DNA from: Archilochus colubris
Taxonomy: Eukaryota > Chordata > Aves > Apodiformes > Trochilidae
Direction: 5' to 3'
Assembly (NCBI GenBank): GCA_023079485.1
Contig: CM041085.1
Span: forward strand, 91,771,115-91,835,114
DNA: 64,000 bases
Shown: piece after piece, positions 1 through 15,100 of the stretch
Numbering within the stretch: position 1 is the first letter of the stretch
Layout: every line of letters starts with the position of its first letter
Translations under genes and position numbers: made by a program
Notes under the pieces: generated by a model
What the model was told of the DNA's origin: nothing
Seen by the model: the letters and a program-made list of their open reading frames with translations, nothing else
Databases searched by the model: none

Positions 1-90
1 ATGTCTGCTATAAATGTATACTTTGTATATCTAGCTTTATATAACTCCTTCTTTTTTAAAAATTAACTTATTTAGACACTTTTTGTCTAG

Positions 91-144
91 GGGGAAAGGG
101 GTCCTAAAGGAGATCAAGGAATGCCGGGAATATATGGAAAAAAG
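91..144 (+). CDS. COL21A1: COL21A1 window exon 1 (54 nt, COL2)
   Basis: Encodes [18 protein letters not shown], six Gly-X-Y triplets. Acceptor ttttgtctag|GGG with an upstream T-rich tract. The donor is AAG|gcaagt, a GC rather than GT donor but otherwise consensus; this is the only boundary that leaves a 54-nt phase-0 exon in frame with the next. Confidence 0.9.
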
Positions 145-3100
145 GCAAGTAAATTTTGAATCATAAAATAAAGGAAAATGTTATTGGTATTTATGGTGGG
201 GTTACCTTGGATGGCTGCCTGATGCTCCCTCCTCCACCCCCCAGCCAGTGTCTTATTCTCCCTCCTCAAAAGTACAGGGTGAGAAAAGAAGAAGGAAAAA
301 CTTGTGGATCCAGAGAAGGACAGGGAGTTAACCTACCAGTTACTGTCATGGGCAAAACATACTTGACTTGGAGAAAATAAGTTTAATTAATTGCTAGCTA
401 AAATAGGTTTGGGTTGTTTGAAACCAAGACAAAAATTAAAACACCTTGCCTCACCCTGCTTTTTCCCAGGCTCAACTTCACTTCTTCATGGGATGGGGAC
501 TAGTAAGCAGGATGGCATTATCAGTCCATTGTAGTTCCTCTCTGCTCTCTTCCCTCCTCACACTTCTCCGCTGCCGCGTGTCCCCTCAATGAGGTCCTCC
601 ATGCCCTCCATCGTGGTCCTCTCCACAGTCTGCAGTTTAATATTCTGATTTTGTAGTATAAACGTTGAGTACTATTTACTTTTCATATGCTAAATTTCTC
701 AGGGTTCGAAAGGAGAGAAAGGTGACATGGGGTTTCCAGGAATGCCTGGGCGATCCGTAAGTTTTGTGAAGAGAATTTGCCTTTGACTTGTGTTTGCTAA
801 TTCCCCTCCTGATGACTGTTCATCGTCACCACAGGGTGACCCTGGCAGAAGTGGGAAAGATGGATTGCCAGGAAGTCCTGGTTTCAAGGTATGCATTAAA
901 TATATATTCATACCATGCCAAAGTCTTCAATAGCATTGCTGTTTGTATAGTCAGTTTATTCAGTGAAGAATTACTGGAAAGTGAAATACTGTATTACTGG
1001 GAAATGCCAAAGTTTACTGTAGCCAGGGGGCACACTTCATTGATTTCACTTGACTTAAAAGCAGGGGCAAAGCTTTTATTAAGAGTGTATTAGTGATCAT
1101 CAGAGATTGTTTATACTTCATCTCCCTCATCCTGTTTGTGTTTCTGTAACTCTGTGAATCTGTTAATGAAATTTATATACAGAAGATACCTGTTTTGTTA
1201 AGAAGGAAGTAACCTTATTTTTGAAGGGAGATAGATTCAAGTTAGGGAAAGCCACTTTCAGTATGAGATTCATATGTTTGCATTCTCTTCACTGTGCAGT
1301 GCCCTTTAATTTAGAACACTTTTTTTCAAGTGAACTAAGTCTAATTTAAAAAATCTGGCATTTTTCTAATGTATTGCAGTCTTTGAGCTCAGGGGACATT
1401 TTGTTTACCCAGTTGTTGGTTGCACTGGTGTAATTTATGAAAAGATAAGCTTCAGCAATATCAGGTTTAAGTTCACAGGAAAAAAAACTATTAGTATGCC
1501 ATGTAAATGTTCAATTGAATTGATCAAAAGGAGATTTTTAATGGCAATTTTGTTCCTTTAATTTTTCACTTATTAATATTAAAGTGATCTAGGGCTGCTC
1601 AAGATTAATGTTCCTTCAGTGTCCAAAAATGCAAGTATGGCATTTTAAATGGCTTGTCTAATTTCCTGTAGCCATAGTTGGAGATCTGTGTTGGTCTTCC
1701 ATTTTATGACTGTGCTTGTCTAGAGCAGTCAGGGATACCGTGGCATATCTGTGACTTCTATTGTAGCAGGGAGGGATGACACAAGATCTATGAAAGAGCC
1801 AACCCATTCCACGCAGCAGCTGCCAATAAGGTGGATCCAGCAGGATCCGAGGCTGGAGGGACTTTCAAGCATCTGAGCTAGCTTTCTGCTCATGAATGAG
1901 ACAGCACTGATTACATACCATCCATAGCATCTGATTGCTATAAACTTTGTGAGATCACTGATAATTTTGAAGTTCTGCTTGCTGGTTTTGGGTAGCTCAG
2001 GTTGTCTGTAAAAAAACAATTTCAGAAGGCTACAAGTCTCCTCTGGGCAGTACCTGCAACCCCAGTGTGGAAGCTTTGGTTCCCCATGGGCACCTCAGAT
2101 ACCACCAGGTATTTGTGATAAGGTAACTGAGTCGAGCTCCCATTCACTGTAATAATATCTTAGACTCCTGACATATCTGTAGACACTTTTGGCTAGAAAG
2201 ACATATGTAGGTGTCTTAATTTGGAATTAAACAGGAGAATTGTAACACTACAGAACTGATATTCTAAAACTTGCCCAGCTTCAGCAAATAACAGTATCCT
2301 TCTATTCAAAAATTTAATAGAACACATCTAAAATAACAGCCTTAAAAATTTAACTTTTATGATAGGTAAACTCAATATTTCCTATTTTAGTTGGTCTCTT
2401 TATAAGGCCTAATGATACTGAGCTAAAAGGTAATGGAATAACATTATTCTATGTCAAACTGTTGTATGGCTTTCCAACTGCCCTTAGGAAAAGAAGTAAG
2501 TATTATTTGTGGAAAAAAATTATTTGCCTAGTGCTCTTTTTTTCTGAAGTTAACTTCAGCAGCTAACAGCAAATCATTTCTACAATACTGAAGGACTTTT
2601 TCTTATTTTGTTACTTGGTTTAGTTTTAAATACTATGACATTAATTTCATTTTGATCTTCAAATCCCATTGATACTTCCCTGCAAATTGCCATTATTAAT
2701 ATATATCTATTAAAGCAAGCATCTGGGACATGATAAAACTATTAGGGGAAACCAATTTAACAGACATTCTTAAAACATTCAGCCAAGTTTGTGTCTATGG
2801 ATGTAGTAGCTACCTGTATAAGTCAGTGGAGTTCTAACCAGTGATGCTACTGGAGTCTGCAAAGCAATTCAGCTCAGAGAAGGTAGGTACCAGCACAGTT
2901 GCCTAAATAAAAGCATCTGAAAGCATTTGAGATGTATTAATGTCCAAAGCGTCCTAAGGGATCTGACAAAGATGACATAAATACTATGGAAAGTCACTGC
3001 CTTTCTGGAGTGGGAGTGGGCACCCAGACAGGACACCCCTGTGTATCTCAAGTATGACCAAATGTCTGTGTGCAGGCAATGAAATTGAGTTCCTGGTAGC

Positions 3101-6100
3101 TGGTCAGCTGAATAAGCCTCCATCAACTGCCTCTGCTAGACTCTTGACTGTGATAGAAGCTTAGTTACCTACAGGAATTTGTTTGTGATTAATCCTGCCT
3201 TATTTTATACACATATAAATATATATAGGGCTGTGTGGGTGGGTGTGGGTGTGTGCAGACGTGTGGACACACAGATATCTCTCTTGGAGGAGTTCCTTCT
3301 CTGCTACTATAGAAAGCAGAAAAAAATACTAGATGTTTTTCCTCTCTGGTATTTGTTAACATGAGTAGGCAATAGTCACAGGCTAACATAAAATTTTCAC
3401 TGACTTTGGTGGCCCCTTTAGAGTGACATCTTATACTGATAAAACATGAATTTTGAGAGTATTTTGATGTATTTCTATGCTTTTAAAGAATAATTGAATA
3501 TAATAATTGTATGAACCTGAAACTGAAAAGACATTTTCAGTTTTAAACTGAAAAGACATTCTCATGACTATTTCTTAATTATTGTAGTACAAAAATATGA
3601 CATATTTGTTAGGTTTTTTTCATTTTATAATAGTTAACAGAAGTCATATTCTCAATTTGAACATTTTGTCAGCTTGATTTCAACATCTGCTTGCTATAAA
3701 ACATTGCTTCATTTTGGGTCAGTAATGAAATTCAGAGCAGTAACATAGAGGCTGTCTTTGAAGGAAATTTCTGCTGGAGCTTTCCTGTTTTCTTACAATA
3801 TTCATTCTGGGAAAGAATGTGGAAAAAAGCATGGCTTGAAACCCAGATGCTACCCGTTGTTACTTCAACTCCAGTTTTTGTGATTTTAGGTTAATTATTA
3901 CCAGACTATTTATCCATATGTATATACACACAAATATAAATTGATCTTTGAATTTGTTTTATGTGCTTTTATTTCATGAACTGTTTTTGACATTTGCAGA
4001 ATATTTTTTGTAACATTCTTACTTTGAGTAAGAACATAAAGATTTTATCATATCTGGTACTGCTATGTTCTGGAGTGCTTTGAACTAGTTTTCATAATAT
4101 TAGTTGTACAAATCATTAAACAATAGCAAGTTATTATTGTTTTATGTGCTTCTTTAACCAATAATTCCTGTTCTCCCTCAAAAAACTCTCTCATCTCATT
4201 TTGCAAACTTCTTGACAGCTGTTGGACACAGTATGAGGGCATATCAGATTGAGGGCATATCAGATAGACAACACTTTCTTACTCTTTTTTACACTGTTTT
4301 TAAGAGTGGTTTTTTTTTATGAACCTTTAATCAGAAGTGTTGGTTTTACATTTTACTTTAATTTTGAAGTGTTCAAGGCCAGGTTGAGCAGGGCTTTGAG
4401 CAACCTGGTCTAGTGGGAGGTGAGAACTAGAGGGTCTCTAAGGTTTCTTTCAAACCAAACCATTTTATGATTTTATTAAAAATAATAATTTACTATTTGA
4501 AATAATTATTTTTATTATGCAAAAGGAGCTTGTTGTCTTGGTTTGGTTTTATATTGCATTTAATAGTCATCTTTCTTTTAAAGGGAGAAGTCGGACAGCC
4601 TGGATCTCCAGGCCAGGAAGGGCATCGTGGAGAGCCCGTAAGTGATGAAACTGCTGACATAACCTTATGTACTGCTTGGTTCAGGGTTTCTTTTGGTTTT
4701 GGTTTTTTTTAGTTTACAGATTTTTCTAAAAAATGTTTTTTTATTTTCTGGAGTTCCACCTTCAAATTTGGATTTAGTAAAAGAAATAACCAAGCATTTA
4801 AAGTCAAAGATGCCTTAAAAGAAAATATTCTTCACTACATTAATTTTATATACCAATTTAAATACATGTTATAAAATTATCTCATTATTAACCTCCTTCT
4901 TGTTGATGGTATTGTATGGTAAGATGTCGATAGATACTTGCATGAGGAAAGATTATGGTCCTTTTTAACTCTAAATTCTGCACCTTGATATATATTCTTT
5001 CATACACTTGCACTTTCACATACTTGCATATGATTGCACTTTCAAACTTTACTCTCTCTTTTGCCCAGATTTATTGGTCTTTTATTTCCTTGCATCTTGT
5101 TCACACTGTCCATGTTATCTGTCTCTGTATTCTTATCGCTTAGCAGGGGAACATGCTGCTGCATTTTTGGTTTTGAAATTGATCCCCTACTGGTGTTTGG
5201 GCAGCTCATTTTTCCTCCTCTGTGTATGTGATAAGTAGGCTTTGTCTTCTTTATTTCCTTGTTTGGCTCTTTAAGGGCACCAGGCTTGGCTTGAAGCAGA
5301 GGAGCCCTGGTATCTGGTTGGAACAGCTGAAAGCTTTGAGGGTTGAGAGGGAGCCAACTGTCTTCAAACAATCAGTAATTCTCCCATAGGCCAACAGCAA
5401 TAAATGCAGCCTGGTTGGTGGAACACTGCCTTCCAGATGAATTACATTGTGAATTATAAGATAAGGAGATAAATCTTTATACATTCAGAAATTTTTGTGG
5501 TACCGAATGTAAGGAGAGGCACTATGTGTTATATGGTACTGAAATCTGGCAGTTTTGATAACTAGGAGATGGAAATAACATTCTCAGCTGAAAAATTCTC
5601 AAGGTCTTTCATTTAAATATTTTATATATTCACCAAAACCTCAAAAAATACTGTGAATAGACTTCAAAACATTGGGCAACCATTCCCAAGAGACTTTCTT
5701 CCCACTTGGCTGGCTTAAGTGAAGAACACACATAATTCCTCACTTGGTTATGTATTTTTCCTTCTTTGCCCCAGATAACTATAAGATATGTTAACCTTTC
5801 ACAATCTATGGTATTTTCAGATGTAAAGAAGATGAAAATGAATGTTAATTAAAAAACATAAAATACAAGTGAGGAGGTTTTGGTATATTGTTAGTTAGTA
5901 CACCATAACAAATGTTTTGAGATAATAACAAAACTTAGGTTATTTTCTCTAGCCTTGAATTGTTTATCTTAATTTTTGGAAATAAAGTTAGCCTTGTTTT
6001 TTTTAATTGATCTAAAAAACAGGAGGAAGGCATTTCTCAGCTAAGGAAAACTTTAACATCTCTCTTTCTAATCTTATATCTTTGGTTAAGTCTGACATAT

Positions 6101-9100
6101 ATATTAAAGAAATGTATTTTGGTTTAAAATTAGTATAAATCACAATAGAACATTTAAACAGCAATGTAAACTCATCACTTAGGGCCCATACTTTTGCTTT
6201 AAAGAGAAATGAAATGGCAGATCTAAGATATTAAAACCACTCAGAAGTCTTTCAAAATCACCATAAAATAATAGAGGAAGACTTCTGATATATAGACAAC
6301 AAAAAAAGATTTATACATTCCTAAAAGGGCAAGCTAGATTGCACCCTCTGCTTCATTTATAATCAGTAGATGTTCTTGTGAAGAGCTGGAAGTCTCCATG
6401 CTGTCCAGGAAAGTTCCTTAAGGTAGCCACTAGGCAATGTAAGACACATAGTCATACCTGCTCATCTGCCTCTGTGGGTGTAGTGCCAGACATGGTGCTC
6501 TTACCTCTATAGAACCTGGAGGAGAAGCATGAGGCATTTCTGTGCAGCAGCTTTGTGGTAAAAGTGTGTGCTTGCCATGTAAAATGTGGGCTCCCCTATT
6601 CAAGTAGAGGGTAGTTGGCTTTCATCCAATAGCCAAGTGTGTTGTACTATGGAGGCTGTGAGGGGTGTCCTGTGCAAGTTTCTGTTCTTCTCCAATGTGT
6701 ATTTGATGCATAATGTGTAAGTGCCTCCTCTCTGCTCCTTTTTTGTGTAGTTCAGTATGATCTTCTCTGGTGGGATGCCCCAGTAGTCAGGTCACTGATG
6801 TGCAAGAGAGGGACTGAATTTCTGCTGTGCCTTCCATGTGATAGCCAAGTAGGCTGCCTAAGCTCGAGATAGGCTTTGTATGATACTGTTGAAACTGTGT
6901 GACTCCATATCATTGACCATTCAGATGCCACTCTGGCCCTGGGACAGCTCAGCTGGTTGCATGGATACCCTGCCCACATAAAATACATGCAAACAGTCTT
7001 TATTTCATCTATTGGCCACCTTAGTGTTAGACATGGCCTAATTTGTAAAGTTGGTATTTTTAAAAATTGACATCTTATGATCCCTCTTGCTTTAGCAAAT
7101 AAAAGGAGCACAGTTGTGTTAATTCATAGAAATGAATGCATCATGATACAACATCTAAGAGGCAACTGTCTAGGATGGGGAGCAGAGCTGAACAGAACTC
7201 CAGTTGTCTCCAGCCTCTGAGAGGTGTGGTTATTTTTTGGACAACAAACTTTCTGGGATATTATTACTGTCATTAATCTCCAGATTTATAAAGATCAAAA
7301 GTAGGTTGCAAAGCTAAGTGAGTAATTCCAAGTGATGTGGTTGTTTCCCCTCAATGGTATGGTTTGAACTTGTTAACCAGGCCATTCCAATCCTATCCAC
7401 CCTGTATAAAAATAATGCTTGACAGTATGGAGAAAATAATTTAGATAGCATTTAGAAAGCTAGTAATAAGCTCATTTTACTGATGACAAATATAAGCCAT
7501 GGTGTTGTTGCTGCTGAGGACCTTAATGGCTTGTCATCTGTCTTACTGATGACAAGCTGTTTTGATAAGTACAGTTTTTTGAGGGACCAACTGCCTAAAG
7601 GATAGAATAAATCAAGATTTATTTGGCCTTACTTTCAGCTGTCCTTTTTAACATAGGTAGAGTTTTGTCTGAGCTGGGTTTCAGTGAAAGATATCTTCTT
7701 GTGTTTACAATCCTGCAGATGGAAATGCTGAACTGAGTGCTTGTGGGTGAAGCTGGCAGGACATTCACAGCACTCTTCTAGGCCTGGCATATATTATCCA
7801 GCCACAAGTAATATGTCTGAACATTTGCAACTGCTTATGTTTACTCTCCAGAAATCATATTTTTCAGAAATACAGCTGCAAACACTTCAAAGGGTAGGAA
7901 TTGCCCTTAATATTTAGGTCACATCACAAGACCTCAGATGTGGCCTGTGATAGAAGCATAGCATGGTTTTAGCTTCTGATCTGAGTCCCACTCTTATACC
8001 TATATTCCTGGTTTGTCTGTTGATCTCTTAGAAGATAAATGCATTCTCCGAAAAATGTTTGCTTTTTGCTAGGGTATGGTAGTAGAATTGATTTGAAACG
8101 TGCTCAAGATTCACTAAGGTTGTAGAAATGTTCAACAGAACTTACTATGTTTTTCTTCAAAAAACAGAAAACTTTAAAATATAACATAGAAACTGATATA
8201 ACCAGGCAGTCTGGCTATGTTACCTAAGGTTTAGGTAATTCGACTGCATCTATAGCTATGCTGAGATTACTAGAATATGCATATAAAAATGATATAAGAC
8301 ATGACAGCATAGTTCCTGTGTTCAGCTGTATTGAAGTCAATAGAAAGATTCACATTGAATTCAGTTTGGACTGGGGCCACAATACGTGCTGTAATAAACC
8401 CACTGACCTAATGCAACGTGGAAAATAATGCCTGCTTTTCTAACTGTAAAACTAATAGTTCCCTCCTATCTAATTCTCTGTTCCTCATGATTTCTAAATT
8501 TCTGTCTTCACACACTGCAACTACATTGATTATATTATTAGTTTTCTATAATTATATAGTATCTGTATTTTGTCTACAGATACTTAGGAATGTATTATTT
8601 CTGGATTTTTTTTGTCAGTTGGTATCATTTCAAAAGGGATAACTTTGGAAAATCAACTGGAGAAAAGGTGGCATGCTTTGCTGCCGTTTCTATAAAATTA
8701 TTGGATTAATGCAATGTTAACAAAAGCAATATCTTAAAAGGTGTAGTACATACAAAAGGAAATACAAAAAGAGCTGTAGTTGTAAGCCTATTCTGACCAA
8801 GAATGATGTGTTGTAAATAGTTATACCCAGTACTCAGAGCAGTCTGGTTTGTGCTTGTGTGCTGTAATAACCTTTTTATTCCCAGGTGAAGTGCTTTGGC
8901 ATATGCTTATACGGTCTGTAGAGTAAGAGCTGTGATATATATTGTTCCACCCCTGTTTTTTTTCTCAGTGAGGGAACAATCTTACTTCATACTGCAGCTT
9001 CATCTTTCAGCTGTCTTATATCCAGGTTGGATAAGATTGAGTCTAGGGATCTGGTATGAAACTATGAATCAACATGGTGGTATGGATGTAGAAAGTACAC

Positions 9101-12100
9101 AGCAGATAGACCCTCTTGTGGTAATACTACTCAGCAATTCGTATAAATGCTTACCCACTTAAATACTTGCACACAGAAGAGGCTGGAGAACTTCACATCA
9201 GTTGCAGAGACCATAATATGCATATGCTTACAAACATCACTACCTTTTTTTCTGAATACCAGAAGCTATATTTTCTTAGTATATTATTGCAGTGGGGATT
9301 TCTATAGAGATGCTTCTATTGGTATTTTAACATTATAGGTATACAATTTGACTTTTAATGTAATTGTAAGTGGGAAAAAGTCAGTTTACTACAGGGTAAT
9401 TCTATATTTACTGTAAGTTTCCCCCTTCTGCCCCCCAATTTATAGTGAACATAATGCACCATATGCAAAATACAGACCAATCCTTTTAAACTGTTGATTG
9501 GTAATTTCACCTGGTCATGGGCAATGCTCTATGAGCTACTGCACCTCAATGCAATTTCTGTTTGTGTGTGCATTTCCATACTTCATTTTTTGGCATAGCC
9601 ATTATCAGTTTTCTCAGGTTTGTATCACTGCATTTAGACATAGTAGAAAGTGTGATTTGAATCTGAGTAGCACAGCTCAAGGAAAAATTCCCATGTGTAT
9701 TCAAGTGTTGCTCCACAAAGCACAGAGATGTGGTGTTTCATGTTTCTAGGGAAAGAGCCCTCTTCTTGCTATGCATTGTGTCTCTGTCAATGTTCTTTTA
9801 ACTGTTTGAGGCAGCTTAGCTTTTCAGATTAGTTAAAATCAGTCAAACTGAACTCCAGAAAATGTGGAAAAGAAAGGTGAGCAAACAACTTAAAGCAGGG
9901 TTTCTTTGTTATTTTTGTGTTCAAGTTGTAGCTGGGCTCTCAAAGTAACTAGTTTCTTGTTAGGTTTCTTTCATGTGTCCTTCATTATCAATGGCATTGC
10001 GTTGTTCTAAAATAATGCTTCTACTAAGATTAAAATATCATGTTGGTATAGGATGTCTCCTTCCCAAACTAAAAAAACCCCTCTGTGATACGTATACATA
10101 TTCTTTTCATTTGTACCACATATTTTTGTATTGGAAGTTTTCTTTACTATGTATATTATATTATAAACAACATTCATGAGTTTTTTTTTCATTTTTCTGT
10201 TTGTTTGGTTTTTGAGTTTTTTGGTTTTTTTCTCAGATAGATTTTTAAAATATTGTACCTTTGTGCTTAGCCATTATTCTCAAAATACTACTTGCCACAA
10301 ACCAAATATTGCTCTGGATTTTTGAAGCACAAGGAATGCATTGTTTATGGGATCCTGCTCCTCAGCCAAGCCTAAAATTTTAACTTGAGTATTGAGTATA
10401 TATTGAGTATATTGAGTATATACTCATATTGGACCAATATAAGGATCAGCAAAATCAAGGCCAGTACACCTACTACAACCAAGAATAAAGACATGTTCTA
10501 GCAAAATATTTAAGAAACAAATTTGACTATTACTGTGCAAATTTGTTTTTGCTTTAGTAATTATAGTTATTAAATTTAGTCTTACAGATTGCTAGGTGAA
10601 TCAAGGTGTGATTTTACCTTCTTATGGTCTAGAAGGGTTTGACCCGAGACTCTGTACAAACTTTCCTTAAGCTATTTCTTAGATAGGAGCTACAAACCAG
10701 ACACAGAATAAAGGAATTATCACAGAAATTCTTGCCTGACAATGGATAGGAGGATGTAGAAAATACTTCTTTTGCCTGTTATTTACTGCCAGATTCTTTG
10801 TGTCAGAGGTTTCGGGTCTGCCGTAGCCAAAAATGAATGCTGGTCCATCTTAATAGCCAGCAACGGACCGATTTTCTAGTAATTTTATAGTCCTTTTTGG
10901 AACACAGTTTTACTGTTTTCATTTGCTACATCCTGTGGCAAGTTTCACAGTATGCACCATATGGAAAAAATGCATGATTTGATGTTAATGCTGCTCACTG
11001 CTAATTTAGCTAGTGGCTCCTTACTACAGGAAAGGGGGATGGCTGAAAATTGCATTCTTCTACATCAGTGTGACCTGTATGAACAGAATGAACCCAACTG
11101 TGACTCTCCTAGTGTCAGAAGTGTTGGGTGCAAGGAGCAGTCAGTGTCCTTCAAGGAGGCTCTGCCATCATCTACCTGCCCTTTCTTACATGTCCAAGGT
11201 GCTCAAATTGTGTGACCCTTCAAAAGCTTTTCCTCATAATTTAAACAGTGGAGAAATTCAAAACTTTTTGAGTCATGTAACTGCTCGAATATCAGTGTGT
11301 CTACATGTGTCAGACAAGGGTCAGACTGTCAGCTGTTAGAGGTCAGTGTAAACTCTTTAGGCAGTCTGGATGGCAGATTGCACAGTCTGTAAGGTTGGTG
11401 CCTGTCATGGCAGGTGGAGGGAAGGCATCGTGGTGTGGCCTGCAGGGCTGAGGGCTCAGGGTTTTTTTTGGCCACCTTTAGTTCCACAAAGATTTGACAA
11501 ATGATACTTAGATTATTTTGAAGGGTATTTGTGAGAAACACTGAGACCAGTTTCAGGCTGTTGCAGAATACACATAATTTAAATTTTCTGTTAGTAGTGT
11601 CACCTTTCAAAACACAAGTGTCCAAGGTCTGTGTTTCTGGCATTGAAACAGGGCTCACTGTGTTCCACATTTAACAGACGTGTGTTCTATTTTTAAAAGC
11701 TGATTTGCCAAAAAAAGAGGTGTTAGTGATATCTGGTTTTATAACTGCAAAGATCTCCGTAGTGCTTTTTCCTGTCCTGCATTTAATTTAAAGCTGCTCT
11801 GCTAGCTCAGTGGATGCTCATTATGTCTGTGGGAATGCTTCTTTGCATTCAGCCCATTTTTCGTCACAAGTTCTAACTGCTCACTCGTAGCAGATGCTGC
11901 TTCGTTGAATTTCTTTTGCATGTATTTTGCTACTTTCCCCCGTAGAAAGATTTATCCATTAGACAGATTTGGTTTATGTCTTTAATCCCATTAGGATTAT
12001 CAAGGCTTTGCTGTAGTCTTCTAAAAATTATCTTGGCTGTTGTACTTTTATCCAAATTATGGCTTGACTTGTACCTTTTTACATACATCCACTAAATCTC

Positions 12101-15100
12101 TCATATATCATCAAGTATGTTTATTCAAGCAAGGATCAGTAAGATATAAACAATTGTATTTTTCAGGTGCTTAAAAGGATCATGGGAACATCTAAGTAAT
12201 TGGGTATCTTTTGTGAATCTTTTTCTATGGCTGAAATTCTTATACTGCCCTTTAGTGTCTTCCCAGAATCAGAACTTCAGGGTTTTTTGAGAGTGGAAGG
12301 AGCCATTTGATTGAAACATAATTCAGAGAACTCATACACATTAGAAAAAACATGTTCTTATCAGTAATTATTACTTTTAGCTGTTTTAAACCTGACCCTT
12401 CAGCTGACTCTGATTAGCAGTTAACCTGCTGAAGAGAAAGTAGGTCCAACCTTAGTACCATTGTGGCAATCTTAAAATGCCAGTGGACTTTTTAGGACTG
12501 AAACACAGAATACCATTTCTCTGTGACTTTCTGGGAATCTCTTGTGAAGCTTGTGTCACTGCCTGAATGATAAATGATCACTGGGGATACAGTTTGAGTT
12601 CCTGTTTTGTAAATGGGCAGCAGCCTAGGCTGTGACCATCTTTTAACAAAAGTTTCTAAATACTACTCAATGAATCAATTTTAAAAAAATCATCATAATT
12701 TAGGCAAGGTAGAATCACAGCAAAATAACCTTATCAAAAAATCAAATAGAAAAGCAGACACCATCTTAAGCCATAAAATAAAACATAATACTTACCAATA
12801 TCCATAAAGAGAAGTAGAGAAGCTGGTAGATTATTTTGCTCAAAAAATAATGACCTGTGAAACAAAGGATTTATGCTTACCTTGCATTTCATTGCTTTTT
12901 TTTTTTTTTAGGTCTTGCTATTTAAACAGAAAGTATTGTTTCTTCATAAGTTTAAAAATCATGATTATTTTAAATAGAGAAAAATGATATTATTCAGGTA
13001 ATCTTCATCTTAATGTGGAAAGAAAAAAAAATAGTATAAAAAACTGTTTTATAGTGATTTTTTCTAAACAGTATTTATGAAATGTTTCATAGATTACAAA
13101 ATAAGTCCAGATGGACTGTACTCAGTGAGGACTCAGATTAAACAGTATTTTTGAAGAGTTTGGTATACCTTCCCTAAGAAAAGAATGGTATACCTTCCCT
13201 AAGAAAAGAACATGATAAGATTATTTTACTCATGTTCTCTCCATCTCTTTGGAGAATAACAGATAATCTTTGCTTATAACAGAGAATAACCTTTTTAAGT
13301 ATTGTATAATGTTGCATCTTTCAGAGATATAATTTGGTTAATATGATTATCTAGAGTATAGAAACTCCTACTTCCTATACTAGGGCTTTCAGCCAGTACT
13401 GATAAATGATGTCCTTCCAGGCTCTGAAAAGAAGATAAAGACAGTAGAAGAAAATGAGGAATAGAATAACTTAATAAATATTAATTTTATGTTAATATAG
13501 TTCTTGGTTTATTTTGTTTTGGAAAAAGTTGTTATGCATCCTTTTTTTGCTGTTCATAATCAGGAAGTTAAGCATGAGGGAGATACAAATAATCCAGAGT
13601 ACTAGGTAGAAAAAATTGGAAAAATATTTTGAAAAATGTAGCTTGTGGCTTAAGTAAAAGTCCTTACACCTAGCTGATATGTTTATAAGGCCTTAGGGAA
13701 TTTACTGAATGGATTTTTTGTAGGGCTGCTTGGAAAAAAATCCAGATGTTTAATATAATCCAAAACAAAAATAGACACTTCATGATTAATGAAAGCTACA
13801 AGAAAGATTTTCCATGGATTGTGAAACCATGTTCCTTTTACAGTTAAATCCATTGTTTCTGCCAGGTATTATCAAAGAATGGAAGATCTATTTAAATTGC
13901 TAAACCTGGGATAAAATAAAGTATTTTTACAGAATTGTATAAGTTTCTTAATTCAAGCTCACCATCACAGCAGAAACAAATTCATGCTTTTGGGTGTTCA
14001 GAAGTCCCAGTGGAGTGGGTTACAGCTGAGGAAAACTGCATCAGGGGATTTAGTTGTGTATGCAGATAGTCTTTGTTCTGTGATGAAGCCATGAGACCCA
14101 TAGCTAATTGCTATTTTTTGCAAGCAAATCATACCCATAGCTCCTTTACCTTTGGGTATCCTAATTTACTCTTATATATCTTGTGGTTCCTAGCCAGAGT
14201 GAAGACTGTGGGAAACTTTTGCTGTCTGTGCCTCTAGAGACCTATCACTCCAGGCATACACAAACAAGCAAAAGAAAGGAAAAAAATTTTTTTTTGCTCT
14301 AGAGAGATCAAGGTGTGTAGGATTTGGTCACCTAGGCACTGTCATCAAGAGCTATTTGACATGTATGAGGGCAGCTGCAACATCTGACATGTGCAAGACA
14401 GTTCTTAGAGCAACAACTCTCTCAATATCTTTCTCAAAGGGTAGATCACCTACCCCACAGCACCCTTAGTGACACCAAAGACAGTTTCAGTTACCTACAT
14501 GACATTCAAATGTCAATTAAGGTACTTGGATGTACCCTGGAAAGGCTGAATAAAAGGTGAAGACAACAATGTCGCTATAAATAAAAAATCTTGATTAGTT
14601 GTCAACCTGGTCCATGATTCCATTTGTTTTAGGCACAAACAGCAGTGTATGAGAAAAACTGCAGCTGAGTCTTTGGGATAGACACATTTTAAAACTAAGG
14701 AACGAGGTTTACTAGGCTTGGAGGCTTTGAATTCCATGTGACTATAGCACTTGCTTATTAAGGCTAAAATAATATTACAGGCTTTTCTGGGATAAGGGAA
14801 GTTTTCTCATTTAAAAGAAAATTTCAGAGACAAAGAAGGCATTTGAGTGAAATAAAGGTAACTGAGAGAGAAAAATGTATGATGATAAAAGAACTAAGTG
14901 GAAAGGCATGCAATAAACCTCATTTTTATATCTAAAGATTCACTGAATAAACCTTACATGAAATTTGATATAAAAGAAGAAAAGGAACAAGTTATCCGAC
15001 TGAAAAGTGTAAGATGGTCCAACTCATGTAAGGACAGAAATCACTAAATCACACCAGATGCTTTGATTTTTTGTTTTTATGACTAAAAAAGCAATGGTAT

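Noticed and set aside
12900..12911. Poly-T near 12900 as the tail of a reversed processed pseudogene
   Set aside because: No coding-like or exon-joined sequence and no flanking target duplication were found next to it.
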